The notes under the pieces are model-generated. The model did no database searches. It was given only the letters and a program-made list of their open reading frames with translations, and was not told where the DNA came from. The position numbers and the translations under genes are program-made. This document shows, in pieces, positions 55,389 through 63,931 of a DNA stretch of 64,000 bases. Origin of the DNA: Microvirga sp. SRT01 (GTDB lineage: Bacteria; Pseudomonadota; Alphaproteobacteria; Sphingomonadales; Sphingomonadaceae); NCBI GenBank assembly GCA_018139225.1, contig JAGSNX010000003.1, forward strand, positions 62,001-126,000. The letters run 5' to 3'. Each line of letters starts with the position of its first letter. The stretch's first letter is position 1.

Positions 55389-56120
55389 ATGAAGCTCGCA
55401 CATCTGTTGATTCCCGCCGCCCTTTGGACGGCATCCGCGGCCACCGCGGAAACGACGGACTTCTCGAACGGCGCGGAGGGGTGGATCGGCAACGCGGTCG
55501 TCGACACCAGTCTCGGCAACACCGCCCCGTCCTTCCACACGCAGGCCGAGAGCTTCGGCATCTCGTGGCGCAACGACAGCAATGCCGGCTTTCTCGGCGA
55601 TTACACGCGCAGCGCCGGCGTGACGATCAGCCTCGACGTGCTGACCAACTCGATCACCTATCTCGGTACCGAGGTGACCCGCGGCCTGTTCGTAAAGCTG
55701 ACCGACCTCGATCCCGCCAACAGCGCCGACAACGCCACCGTCTATTACCGGCTCGGCACGCTCTCCGCCGCGATCGACGGCTGGCAGACGCTGTCGGTGA
55801 CGATCGACGACACCAGCGCCGCCGCCTTCCCGTCCGGCTGGGGCGGTGTCGACGGCGACGGATTCCTGAACCTGCCCGCCGGCCGTACCTTCGCCAGCGT
55901 CCTCGCGAACGTCGACCAGATCGAATTCACCACCTACGAACCCGACTATTTCTACGGCTTCACGGTCTTCGACGTCGCGGGCGACAATTTCTCCGTCACC
56001 CCGCTCGCCGGCGCCGTCCCCGAACCCGCGAGCTGGGCGATGATGATCGCCGGCATCGGCCTCGCCGGCGGCGCGCTACGCCGACGCCGGACACCGTTGC
56101 TGCGCGTGGCCGGGGCGTAA
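55389..56120 (+). CDS. PEPxxWA-CTERM sorting domain protein
   Basis: A 243-residue exported protein: signal peptide (ends ATAETT), a beta-sandwich body (TTDFSNGAEGWIGNAV through VFDVAGDNFSVTP) and a C-terminal sorting signal PEPASWAMMIAGIGLAGGAL followed by Arg residues. The PEP-CTERM signal marks proteins processed by an exosortase and often part of the extracellular matrix. No exosortase gene is present in the window. Confidence 0.88.
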   Translation: MKLAHLLIPAALWTASAATAETTDFSNGAEGWIGNAVVDTSLGNTAPSFHTQAESFGISWRNDSNAGFLGDYTRSAGVTISLDVLTNSITYLGTEVTRGLFVKLTDLDPANSADNATVYYRLGTLSAAIDGWQTLSVTIDDTSAAAFPSGWGGVDGDGFLNLPAGRTFASVLANVDQIEFTTYEPDYFYGFTVFDVAGDNFSVTPLAGAVPEPASWAMMIAGIGLAGGALRRRRTPLLRVAGA

Positions 56121-56159
56121 AATTCGACGCTGATCCCCCTCGGACAGGAACCGGTCCTG

Positions 56160-56188
56160 TGTCCCCGCGAAGGCGGGGACCCAGTGCT
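56160..56188. repeat. CCCGCGAAGGCGGG family palindrome
   Basis: GTCCCCGCGAAGGCGGGGAC followed by CCAGTGCTGG. It is the fourth member of the family with 25631, 39174 and 46980. Confidence 0.7.
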
Positions 56189-56325
56189 GGGCCGCTCGCG
56201 CGCGCCTGTTCGAAGGGCGTAAACATCCAATATTCGCGTCTTCACCCGTGTCGGTTCGGAGGTGTGGCCTCGCCGCCAGCCCATCGCTGGCGAAGAAATC
56301 CATCCCGTCCCTCTCTCAAGAAGGT

Positions 56326-56470
56326 CGTTGCGAAACTCCTCTGCCACCCCGGCGAAGGCCGGGGTCCAGTTGGGATGCCGGCGGTAATCGACTGAGACCG
56401 CTACCCGACTGAGCGCGGGCCTTCGCCGGGGTAGTGCTTATGTAACAGGCAGCAGAACTGTGTCGCAACA
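56326..56470. repeat. MITE-like element, second copy
   Basis: A 145-bp element with imperfect inverted ends (CGTTGCGAAACTCCTCTGCC at the left; the right end reads GTGTCGCAACA). Inside, CCCCGGCGAAGGCCGGGG at about 56347 faces a degenerate relative CGGGCCTTCGCCGGGGTAG near 56416. The spacer between the inner palindromes is also similar to that of the copy at 4589-4734. There is no reading frame inside. Confidence 0.75.
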
Positions 56471-56571
56471 CTCCCCGAGAAAAGGAGAGCAGGATAGATT
56501 GAACCCGTCCTGCGCCTTGGCGGCCTGCCGCAGGTTGCCACCTCCCGCACGCCGAGCCTCGACGCGACACG

Positions 56572-56606
56572 AAAAAGCCGCCGGTTGCTGGGCAACCGGC
56601 GGCTTT
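56572..56606 (-). terminator. Rho-independent terminator of the second PEP-CTERM gene
   Basis: A perfect 15-bp stem (AAAGCCGCCGGTTGC / GCAACCGGCGGCTTT, 56574-56606) with a three-base loop; on the minus strand it is followed by a T-run (TTTTTC). It lies 25 bases after the stop of the PEP-CTERM gene. Confidence 0.9.
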
Positions 56607-56631
56607 GACCGATCCGAACGGATCGGCAGGA

Positions 56632-57279
56632 TCAGGCGAAGGAAACCGTCGTGCTGACCTTGCGGCGGCGCATCGCGCCACCGACCATGCCGATGCCACC
56701 GATCATCATTGCCCACGTCGCCGGCTCCGGCACTGCGCCAGCGCCTGCGACGGTGTACTCGAACGTCGCATTGACGACGCGCGGCTGGAAGCTCGATCCG
56801 AACCGGTACGCCGCGCCATAGCCCTCGAACACCGTCAGGTCGCCGTTCGTGGCGGCGACGTTACCGACGCCGGTGCCGTTGGTGTAGCTCAACGAACCCG
56901 CGGTCTGCGTGAAATACAGGCCATAGCGCGTGTTGGCGTCGAGCATCAGGTTGGTGATGTCGATCGCGGTCACGACGCCCGATCCGGCCGAAACCGCCGT
57001 ATTGGTCGAAAACAACGTCCAGCCGGCCGCATCGCTCTGGAAACCGGTCGAGGTGCCCTGACGGAAGTAGAACTCGAACGTACCAGTCGTGCCCGCGTTC
57101 GTGTTCACGTTCAGCCCCAGCGAATTCAGGCTGATGGCCTGGTTCCCCACCAGCACGTCGAAAATGTTGCCGTTCTGCGAATTGCCGCCCGCGAACGTGG
57201 TCGTCAGCGACTGCGCCGTGGCCGGCGCGGCCATCATCAATGCTGCCGTGAAACCGGCTGCGATCATCGTCTTCATCAT
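56632..57279 (-). CDS. PEPxxWA-CTERM sorting domain protein
   Basis: A 215-residue exported protein. Signal peptide of about 22 residues (ends PATAQS), a beta-rich body with FDVLVGNQAISLNSLGLNVN and TTGTFEFYFRQGTSTGF, and the C-terminal sorting signal VPEPATWAMMIGGIGMVGGA followed by MRRRK. It is convergent with the PEP-CTERM gene at 55389; the two share the sorting signal but not the body. It has its own strong terminator. Confidence 0.88.
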   Translation of the reverse strand: MMKTMIAAGFTAALMMAAPATAQSLTTTFAGGNSQNGNIFDVLVGNQAISLNSLGLNVNTNAGTTGTFEFYFRQGTSTGFQSDAAGWTLFSTNTAVSAGSGVVTAIDITNLMLDANTRYGLYFTQTAGSLSYTNGTGVGNVAATNGDLTVFEGYGAAYRFGSSFQPRVVNATFEYTVAGAGAVPEPATWAMMIGGIGMVGGAMRRRKVSTTVSFA

Positions 57280-57461
57280 GTCTCTCGTCCCCGATGCATC
57301 GCCGTCGGGGCAGATGCTGCGGCCCGTTTAGCTGAGGTTCAGGCTTCCGTGACGACCGGAAACCAACTTTTAAGCATGCCACGTTTCGCATTGGGACGCG
57401 CGTCGGCTAATCCCTTGAAGAACCACGCCCGCCGTTTCAAAAATTAGCGATCGGACACCGT

Positions 57462-57547
57462 CCCACGTGCTCGTCGGCCCTCAACGTCAGCACCTCAACC
57501 CCGACCCACGTGCTCGCCGGCCCGCAGCGTCAGCACCTCGACCCCGT
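57462..57547. repeat. 43-bp imperfect tandem duplication at the 3' end of map
   Basis: Copy A (57462-57504) and copy B (57505-57547) are both built on CCCACGTGCTCG-CGGCCC-CA-CGTCAGCACCTC-ACCCCG with only a few differences. Copy B codes for the present end of Map and copy A lies mostly after its stop. Since 43 is not a multiple of three, the duplication shifted the frame and made a new stop. Confidence 0.85.
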
Positions 57548-58265
57548 CCTTGGTCACCGCCACCGTATGCTCGAATTGCGCCGACAGCTTCCCGTCCGCC
57601 GTCGTCACCGTCCACTCGTCGTCCCCGGTCACGACCTTGCGGCTGCCCTGATTCACCATCGGTTCGATCGTAAAGGTCATGCCCTCGCGCAGCATCGCGC
57701 CCGTGCCCGGCTTGCCGAAATTCATCACCTCCGGTGCTTCGTGCATGTCGCGGCCGATCCCGTGGCCGCAAAACTCGCGCACCACCGCATAACCGGCCTT
57801 CTTCGCATGCCGGTCGATCGCCGCGCCGATGTCGCCCAGCCGCGCGCCCGGCCGCACCTGCGCGATCCCCTTCCACATCGCCTCCTGCGCCACCCTCACC
57901 AGTCGGCGCGCGGCGGGAGCGACCTCGCCGACCATGTAGGTCTTGCTGGAATCGGTGATGAAGCCGTCCTTCTCCAGCGTGATGTCCAGATTAACGATGT
58001 CGCCGTTGCGGATGATCTCGTCCGCGCTCGGCACGCCGTGACAGACCACGCCGTTGATCGATGAATTCAGGACGTACGCGAAACCATACTGCCCCTTGCT
58101 GGCGGGCCGCGCGCCGAGATCGTCGGTAATGAACCGCTCGACCCGGTCGTTCACCGCCAGCGTCGACAGCCCCGCCAGTTCCAGCCCGTCGAGCATCGCG
58201 AATACCGACGCCAGCAACCGCCCGGATGCCCGCATCAGCGCCAGTTCGTCCGCGTTCTTCACCAT
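57495..58265 (-). CDS. map: Type I methionine aminopeptidase
   Basis: A 256-residue dimetal enzyme that removes the initiator Met from new proteins. The metal ligands are visible: Asp in IVNLDIT, Asp in GFITDSSKTY, His in GHGIGRDMHEAP, Glu in TFTIEPM and Glu in SAQFEHTVAV. The C-terminal EVLTLRAGEHVGRG ends at a new stop created by a tandem duplication (see 57462-57547). The ATG at 58265 fits the family start (KNADELALMRASGRLLAS). Confidence 0.96.
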   Translation of the reverse strand: MVKNADELALMRASGRLLASVFAMLDGLELAGLSTLAVNDRVERFITDDLGARPASKGQYGFAYVLNSSINGVVCHGVPSADEIIRNGDIVNLDITLEKDGFITDSSKTYMVGEVAPAARRLVRVAQEAMWKGIAQVRPGARLGDIGAAIDRHAKKAGYAVVREFCGHGIGRDMHEAPEVMNFGKPGTGAMLREGMTFTIEPMVNQGSRKVVTGDDEWTVTTADGKLSAQFEHTVAVTKDGVEVLTLRAGEHVGRG

Positions 58266-58324
58266 GCCCCGTTCTTCACCAAGCCACCGTACCGAAACGC
58301 GAACCGGACCGCTACTGCCGCACG

Positions 58325-58795
58325 TTACTGGTCGAAATCGCTCCGCCCCGGTTCGGTCCCGTGCAGCTGCGACCACAGCGCGCCCGTCCCGTGTTCCTGC
58401 GCACGGTTGACGTATTGCGATGCGACCAGCCACCCCTTGATCGGGCGCAGCGGCAACAGCGTGCCGATCAGCATCACCGGCACCGACGTGAACAGATGCA
58501 CCCACCATGCCGGATCGAACGCGACCTGGATCCACACGATGAAGAACGCGAGCGGAAACGCGACGATGCACAGCGAGAAAAAGGCCGGTCCGTCGTCGGG
58601 CGCGGCGAACCGGTAATCCAGCCCGCACGCGTCGCACCGGTCGGTCACCTTCAGCCACGACGCGAACATCCTGCCCTCGCCGCAGCGTGGACACAGCCCC
58701 TTCCATCCGCACCGCAGGATCCAGCGGAACTTGTCGCCGTCGGACGCGGCGGGAGTCGCAGCCGGCGGCGGCGACATGTCGGGATGCTCTGTCAT
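58325..58795 (-). CDS. DUF983 membrane protein with zinc-ribbon-like motif
   Basis: A 156-residue inner-membrane protein. GLCPRCGEGRMFASWLKVTD and RCDACGLDY give two CxxC pairs of a zinc-ribbon type, followed by two hydrophobic segments (FFSLCIVAFPLAFFIVWIQV; HLFTSVPVMLIGTLLPLRP). This is the DUF983 pattern, of unknown function, seen near cytochrome oxidase genes in other bacteria but here beside map. ATG 58777 is an alternative start. Confidence 0.85.
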   Translation of the reverse strand: MTEHPDMSPPPAATPAASDGDKFRWILRCGWKGLCPRCGEGRMFASWLKVTDRCDACGLDYRFAAPDDGPAFFSLCIVAFPLAFFIVWIQVAFDPAWWVHLFTSVPVMLIGTLLPLRPIKGWLVASQYVNRAQEHGTGALWSQLHGTEPGRSDFDQ

Positions 58796-58851
58796 CCCGC
58801 CCACATGGGCCCGCCGCCGCGCGGCGTCGATTGGACGGATTGTCCCAACCC

Positions 58852-59607
58852 CTATAGCGACCAGCCGCCATCGACGGCGATCGCCGCCCCGGTGACGAAG
58901 GCGCCCAGATCGGCACTCATCCACAACACCGCGTCGGCGATCTCCTCCGGCTTGCCCAGCCGCCCGACCGGTTCCAGATCGATCGCCTTCTGGATATCGC
59001 CGCCGGTGAAGCGATCCATCATCGGCGTCTCGATATTGCCCGGCAGCACCGCATTCACGCGGATGTTCGCCTTTGCGTAATCCAGCGCGGCGGACTTCGT
59101 CAGCCCGATGATCGCATGTTTCGACGCGGCATAGGACGCGCCGCCCGCGACGCCGCGCACGCCCGCGCCGGACGAGGTGTTGACGACCACGCCGCTACCC
59201 TGCCGCACCATCTGCGCCAGTTCGTATTTCATGCACACGAAGGTCCCGCGCAGGTTGATATTCAGGATGTGATCCCATTCCTCCAGCGCGATCTCCGCCA
59301 CCGGCGCGGCCTTGTTCTCGACGCCGGCATTATTGAACGCGACGTCGAGCCGCCCGAACGTCGCGACCACTTCGGCGATCGCAGCCTCCACCTGCTCCGG
59401 CTTCGCGACGTCGCAGGCGAGGACCAGCACCTCCGCACCGGTCGCCCGCACCGCCTCGGCGGTCGTGGCGAGTGCCTCTTCGGTAAGGTCCAGGATCGCG
59501 ACGCGCGCGCCCTCTTGCGCAAAGGCGACGGCGGTGGCGCGGCCGATGCCGCTCGCGGCCCCGGTGACGAATGCCACCTTGCCGGTGAATCGTTGCCCTA
59601 CGGACAT
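58852..59607 (-). CDS. Short-chain dehydrogenase/reductase
   Basis: A 251-residue NAD(P)-dependent oxidoreductase. The cofactor motif TGAASGIG near residue 15, FNNAGV, the catalytic Ser in TSSGAGV and the YAASK pair are all present. The Asp in ILDLTEE after the second strand suggests NAD rather than NADP. It is one of a group of minus-strand genes with a cupin, an SRPBCC protein and a thiolase. The substrate is unknown. Confidence 0.9.
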   Translation of the reverse strand: MSVGQRFTGKVAFVTGAASGIGRATAVAFAQEGARVAILDLTEEALATTAEAVRATGAEVLVLACDVAKPEQVEAAIAEVVATFGRLDVAFNNAGVENKAAPVAEIALEEWDHILNINLRGTFVCMKYELAQMVRQGSGVVVNTSSGAGVRGVAGGASYAASKHAIIGLTKSAALDYAKANIRVNAVLPGNIETPMMDRFTGGDIQKAIDLEPVGRLGKPEEIADAVLWMSADLGAFVTGAAIAVDGGWSL

Positions 59608-59633
59608 GGCAATACCTTTCGATAATAGAGAAA

Positions 59634-60041
59634 TCAGCCTTTGGGCTCGGCGAGGTAGTCGGCGTCGCTGACATGCTCCATCCAGGTGACGGGGGAGCCG
59701 TCGAGCGACTCCTGGATCGCCACGTGCGTCATCGCCGTCGTCGCCGTCGCCCCGTGCCAGTGGCGGCGGTTCGCCGGACACCAGAGCTGCTCGCCGGCGT
59801 GGAACTCGAACTTCGGTCCACCCTCGATCTGGGTCCAGCCGACCCCCTCCGTCACGATCAGCGTCTGGCCCAGCGGATGACTATGCCACGCAGTCCGCGC
59901 GCCCGGTTCGAAGCGCACGATCGCGCCGCTGACACGCGAGGGTTCGGGCCGCTGGAACTGCCCGGTGATCGTAACGCGGCCGGTAAAATACTCGGCCGGC
60001 CCCGCGACCGTCGCCATCTCGACCTTCGGTGGAATGTCCAT
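59634..60041 (-). CDS. Cupin domain protein
   Basis: A 135-residue single-domain cupin. The metal-binding motifs are [20 protein letters not shown] (first cupin motif with two His and a Glu at the end) and [20 protein letters not shown] (second, with the third His). Such proteins include small dioxygenases, isomerases and carboxymuconolactone decarboxylase-associated cupins. It sits 26 bases upstream of the dehydrogenase gene, so the two may be co-transcribed. ATG 60041 was preferred over a longer frame. Confidence 0.87.
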   Translation of the reverse strand: MDIPPKVEMATVAGPAEYFTGRVTITGQFQRPEPSRVSGAIVRFEPGARTAWHSHPLGQTLIVTEGVGWTQIEGGPKFEFHAGEQLWCPANRRHWHGATATTAMTHVAIQESLDGSPVTWMEHVSDADYLAEPKG

Positions 60042-60246
60042 CTGTCCAACTCCTCGTTTCCGTAGAGTGGGATATGGCGCGTGCATCAGCATGGAGTACC
60101 CGCCGCGCCGTCCACGCAACGATGAGCAACGCTCATCGTCGGGGCAGGAACCGCAGTGGCACGGTCGCCCGGGCGGTTAGCACGAACGCGCTCCCCCCAC
60201 GAGCGCCCCGCCTGTGGAGAGATCGCCCCGAAACCGGCGCCTGACG

Positions 60247-60705
60247 CTACCTCGAGTTCGCCTCCGCCAGTTCGGCCAGCTGATCCGCCACCGTGCGCCA
60301 ACCCTGTTCGAACCCCATCGCGCGGTGCTGCTCGCACGCCTCCGCGGTCCAGTGGCGCGCCGTCGCGGTGTAGCGCGTGCCGCCATCCTCCGCGGCCAGC
60401 GCGACGATCCCGACGATGAACGGCCCCTGTGGTCGCCACCCCGCCGCGAACGCATCCGTGAACACGAAGCGGACGCCCGGCGTCACCTCCAGGAACACAC
60501 CCTCCTGCGGCATCGCTTCTCCGTTCGGGCCATGCATCACCATCGCCGACCGCCCGCCCGCGCGCCATTCCTGCTCGACGATCTCGACCCGCCACGGTCG
60601 CGGGCACCAGTAATCGACCATCCGCTCCGTCGCGATCCGCCATACCGTGTCGACCGGCGCGGCGATGTGACGCGTCACGGACAGTTCCAGCGGTTCCGGC
60701 GTCAT
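60247..60705 (-). CDS. SRPBCC (AHSA1-like) domain protein
   Basis: A 152-residue helix-grip protein: LELSVTRHIAAPVDTVWRIA at the start, VDYWCPRPWRVEIVEQEWRA, and a C-terminal long helix (EQHRAMGFEQGWRTVADQLA). This is the activator of Hsp90 homologue 1-like/SRPBCC fold with a hydrophobic cavity; ligand and role are unknown. It is 14 bases downstream of the thiolase gene on the same strand. Confidence 0.87.
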   Translation of the reverse strand: MTPEPLELSVTRHIAAPVDTVWRIATERMVDYWCPRPWRVEIVEQEWRAGGRSAMVMHGPNGEAMPQEGVFLEVTPGVRFVFTDAFAAGWRPQGPFIVGIVALAAEDGGTRYTATARHWTAEACEQHRAMGFEQGWRTVADQLAELAEANSR

Positions 60706-60719
60706 CCCATGCTCCTCCC

Positions 60720-61916
60720 TCAGATGATCTCGAACAGCCCGGCCGCGCCCATGCCGCCCGCCGTGCACATCGATGCCACGACGTATCGGACGCCGCGCTT
60801 GCGCCCCTCGATCAGCGCGTGACCCAGCAGCCGGCTGCCGGTCATGCCGAACGGGTGCCCGATCGCGATCGCGCCGCCATTGACGTTGTACCGGTCGGGA
60901 TCGATGCCCAGCGTGTCGCGGCAATACAGGCATTGCGACGCAAACGCCTCGTTCAGCTCCCACAACCCGATGTCCGCGACCGACAATCCGGCCCGCTCCA
61001 ACAGCTTCGGGATCGCGAAGACCGGCCCGATGCCCATCTCCTCGGGCGCGCAGCCCGCCGCCTGAAACCCGCGATACACGCCCAGGATCGTCAGCCCCTC
61101 GGCCTCCGCCATCGCCCGGTCCATCACGATCTGCGCCGCCGCGCCGTCCGACAACTGGCTGGCGTTGCCCGCCGTGACGTGGCTGCCCGGCCCACTGAAA
61201 TCGCCGCCCGGCCACACCGTCTTCAGGCCCGCCAGCGCCTCCGCAGTCGTGCCGGGCCGGATGCCCTCATCCTGCGTTACCGTGACCGTCTCGCTGCCGA
61301 TCCGCGCGCCGCTCTTGTCGAACAGCGCCTTCTCGACCGTGATCGGCACGATCTCCTCCGCAAAGGCCCCGTTCGCCAGCCCCGCCGCCGCGCGCTGCTG
61401 GCTCTGCGCGGCGTAGGCGTCCTGCGCCTCCCGCGGGATGCCGTACCGTTCGGCGACGATCTCCGCCGTCTCGATCATCGGCACGTACGCGCCCGGCACG
61501 CGTTCGACGACGCTTTGGTTGACGTATCGCGGCGCGTCCTTGGTCACGGACAGGCTGATCGACTCCATCCCGCCCGCCAGCGCCACGTCGAGGTCGCCCG
61601 CGATGATCGACCGCGCCGCCAGCGCCGCCGCCGTCAGCCCCGACCCGCATTTCCGGTCGAGCGTGAAGGCCGGCACGGTGATCGGCAGGCCGGCGGCGAA
61701 CACCGCCATCCGCCCCGCATTCCCCCCTTGCGTCCCCCACTGATTCCCGACGCCCCAGAACACGTCGTCGATCCGCGCCGGATCGATCCCGGCGCGTTCC
61801 ACGGCGGCGGCCATGACATGCCCGGCCAGCACCGGCGCTTCGGTGGCGTTGAAGGCGCCGCGATAGGCTTTGCCGATCCCGGTACGGGCGGTCGATACGA
61901 TGACGGCTTCGCGCAT
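60720..61916 (-). CDS. Acetyl-CoA C-acyltransferase (thiolase)
   Basis: A 398-residue thiolase. The acyl-accepting Cys 90 is in [14 protein letters not shown], and the C-terminal [16 protein letters not shown] with His and [10 protein letters not shown] with the second Cys complete the active site. It either makes acetoacetyl-CoA or removes acetyl-CoA in beta-oxidation. There is no hydratase or dehydrogenase gene of beta-oxidation beside it apart from the SDR, so the pathway is open. Confidence 0.93.
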   Translation of the reverse strand: MREAVIVSTARTGIGKAYRGAFNATEAPVLAGHVMAAAVERAGIDPARIDDVFWGVGNQWGTQGGNAGRMAVFAAGLPITVPAFTLDRKCGSGLTAAALAARSIIAGDLDVALAGGMESISLSVTKDAPRYVNQSVVERVPGAYVPMIETAEIVAERYGIPREAQDAYAAQSQQRAAAGLANGAFAEEIVPITVEKALFDKSGARIGSETVTVTQDEGIRPGTTAEALAGLKTVWPGGDFSGPGSHVTAGNASQLSDGAAAQIVMDRAMAEAEGLTILGVYRGFQAAGCAPEEMGIGPVFAIPKLLERAGLSVADIGLWELNEAFASQCLYCRDTLGIDPDRYNVNGGAIAIGHPFGMTGSRLLGHALIEGRKRGVRYVVASMCTAGGMGAAGLFEII

Positions 61917-62129
61917 GATGATCCTCTCGCCATCATGCTGCCGCGCCCGTCAGGCCGACGCAAGCCGACGGCGCGTTTTCGCCCTGCCGTCATGCCGGGC
62001 TCGTCCCGGCATCCACCGGTCCGCTGGTGCAAACGCTCGCGGCTGGGAGCAATGCTGCCGCAGGGACATCCGGACCGGGCGGTCTTTGGCCGGGAACTAT
62101 CCTGCTCGGCCCACGCCTCGCAAGCGCGC
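61917..62129. repeat. Intergenic region with REP-type palindrome
   Basis: ATGCCGGGCTCGTCCCGGCAT (about 61991-62011) is a palindrome of the same family as 47101. The rest of the 213-base gap holds nothing I can name; the promoter of the thiolase gene should be here. Confidence 0.65.
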
Positions 62130-62864
62130 CTATTCGGCGCCGACCTGATCCAGATGCAGGTAGCGTGAGTTGAAATCGGCCACGTCGACGATCCGATCCC
62201 AGTCGATCAGGCGGACGTGTCGCCGGTCGCGCGCGATCAGTCCATCGACTTCCAGCGCCTTCAGCGTGCGATTGACGTGCACGCTGGTCAGCCCGGTCGC
62301 ATCGCCCAGTTGTTCCTGCGTCATCGGCAATTCATACTGGAGATGCCCGGCGATCCCGGCCGCCCGCGCGCGCAACGTGAACTCGCACAGCAGGTGCGCC
62401 ACCCGCGTCTTGGCGTCGCGCCGGCCGAGATTGGTGATCCATTCGCGATACACCGATCCCGCTACCAGCGCATCGACCCACAAGGCCTCGCCGATCGCGG
62501 GGTGCGTCAGTGCCAACTGTCGCAGCCCTTCGCGGCTGACCTCCGCCGTCTCCATCCGCGTCAGCGACTGGACGTTATGATCCGCGCATCGCAGGAACAG
62601 GTGCTGCACGTCGATGAAATCACCCTGCATCTCCAGCGCCACGATCTGCCGCGCACCCTCCCGCGTCAGCTTCTGGCGATAGGCGATGCCGGAGATGATG
62701 AAGGCGCAGGTCGGGCGTGGCGGCTCGCCTTCGCGGACCAGATAGCTGCCGGCTTCGTACTGACGGTGCTGAACAACCATCGCCGCGACAGCCGTCCGAT
62801 CGGCGGCGCTGAGCCGCGCCCGCATTTCCAGCTTCCGGACGACGATTGCGGCAACATCGGACAC
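62130..62864 (-). CDS. Crp/Fnr family transcriptional regulator
   Basis: A 244-residue regulator. Residues about 10-120 form the cyclic-nucleotide-like sensor domain (SYLVREGEPPRPTCAFIISG; ALEMQGDFIDVQHLFL). The C-terminal winged helix has QEQLGDATGLTSVHVNRTLKAL, the recognition helix. There is no N-terminal Cys cluster as in FNR, so it is not an oxygen-sensing iron-sulfur type; a nucleotide or haem ligand is possible. It stands alone with no obvious target operon. Confidence 0.88.
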   Translation of the reverse strand: MSDVAAIVVRKLEMRARLSAADRTAVAAMVVQHRQYEAGSYLVREGEPPRPTCAFIISGIAYRQKLTREGARQIVALEMQGDFIDVQHLFLRCADHNVQSLTRMETAEVSREGLRQLALTHPAIGEALWVDALVAGSVYREWITNLGRRDAKTRVAHLLCEFTLRARAAGIAGHLQYELPMTQEQLGDATGLTSVHVNRTLKALEVDGLIARDRRHVRLIDWDRIVDVADFNSRYLHLDQVGAE

Positions 62865-62980
62865 TGGCCTACTCCCTGGGGCGGGAGCGCAAGTCTGTCT
62901 CTGTCGCCTGAACCCAGCGCGTTAGCCGAACGCCGATTTCCGCTCGCTAACATGGTCCACTAGCGAAACGCCAACATAGA

Positions 62981-63931
62981 TCAAGAGGTCGGCTTCAACG
63001 CCCAGCGCAGGACGTGCCCGATGCCCGCTGCACCCACTCGGATGCCGGCCCCGGCCCGCGCCTGGGCCGGCGCATCCCAGCCATGTAGCCGCTTCGCCCA
63101 AAGCGGCAATAGATCGACGGCAGCCTTCAACATCAAGGTGTTAGCCGGCCCACCTATCATCCCGCCGACCGGCTGGTTCAGCAGTCGGCGCGCCACGTCG
63201 CGCGTGCGGTGATCGACGCGCAGGGCCGGTCGCATTCCCTCCAGATACGCCGACAACATCGCCCGGCTGGTCGGAACATTTTCTGCACCTAAAGCTTGGG
63301 CGATTTGCGCCATTTCGGAGATATAGGCGTCCTGCCGCGCCATCGGCATCGCCGGATCGCGATACGCCAGATGCGCGCGCAGGAAACACTCGACCTCCGC
63401 CGCATGGACCCAGGTCAGCAACGCCGGATCGTCCGCGGCATAGGGTCGGCCATCGGGCAGCGTCCCCACGACGTGCCGGTGGATGCCGCGCACACGGGCG
63501 ATCGACGCGTTCGCCGCCGCCGTCGATCCATAGGTGGTCACGGTCACGAACTGCGCCGTCCGCTTCAGCCGCCCCGCCATGCCGCGCCGGAAATCGCTAT
63601 GATCCCAGACGCCTGCCAGCGCGCCGGGATGCAACATCTGCATCAGCAGCGACGCCGTGCCGCCGATCAGCATGCTCGGGAAGTCGCCATGTACCGCCCA
63701 TGTCGCGGAGTCCGGCCCGAACAGACCGTCGTCACCCTCGGGCCGCGACAGGTCGAGTTCGGTCGATCCGACCATCGCCCGCATCCGATCGCCCAGCACG
63801 GTGCGGACGCGTTCGCCCAGCGCCCGGTCTGTCAACGCCCGGTCTGTCAACGCCCGGTCTGTCAGCGCCCGTTTTTTCCACGCCCGTTCTTTCAATGCCA
63901 CCGCGCCGCCGTCCGCACTATGCCGTCCCAT
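62981..63931 (-). CDS. Oxygenase MpaB family protein (DUF2236)
   Basis: A 316-residue helical haem-type oxygenase-like protein. WAVHGDFPSMLIGGTASLLM and LLMQMLHPGALAGVWDHSDF are the family start, and WVHAAEVECFLRAHLAY is the conserved His/Glu helix. The N-terminal 40 residues are an added stretch of six five-residue repeats (ALTDR and variants) with no known match. The first ATG overlaps the end of an upstream partial gene by about 40 bases; a start at an internal Met (MRAMVGSTEL) is possible. Confidence 0.85.
   Translation of the reverse strand: MGRHSADGGAVALKERAWKKRALTDRALTDRALTDRALGERVRTVLGDRMRAMVGSTELDLSRPEGDDGLFGPDSATWAVHGDFPSMLIGGTASLLMQMLHPGALAGVWDHSDFRRGMAGRLKRTAQFVTVTTYGSTAAANASIARVRGIHRHVVGTLPDGRPYAADDPALLTWVHAAEVECFLRAHLAYRDPAMPMARQDAYISEMAQIAQALGAENVPTSRAMLSAYLEGMRPALRVDHRTRDVARRLLNQPVGGMIGGPANTLMLKAAVDLLPLWAKRLHGWDAPAQARAGAGIRVGAAGIGHVLRWALKPTS
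63821..63895. repeat. 15-bp in-frame tandem repeat in the MpaB-type gene
   Basis: Five units of the CGCCCGGTCTGTCAA type lie end to end at 63821, 63836, 63851, 63866 and 63881; the first three are nearly identical and the last two have drifted. On the minus strand they code for repeated ALTDR-like pentapeptides. Confidence 0.85.
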
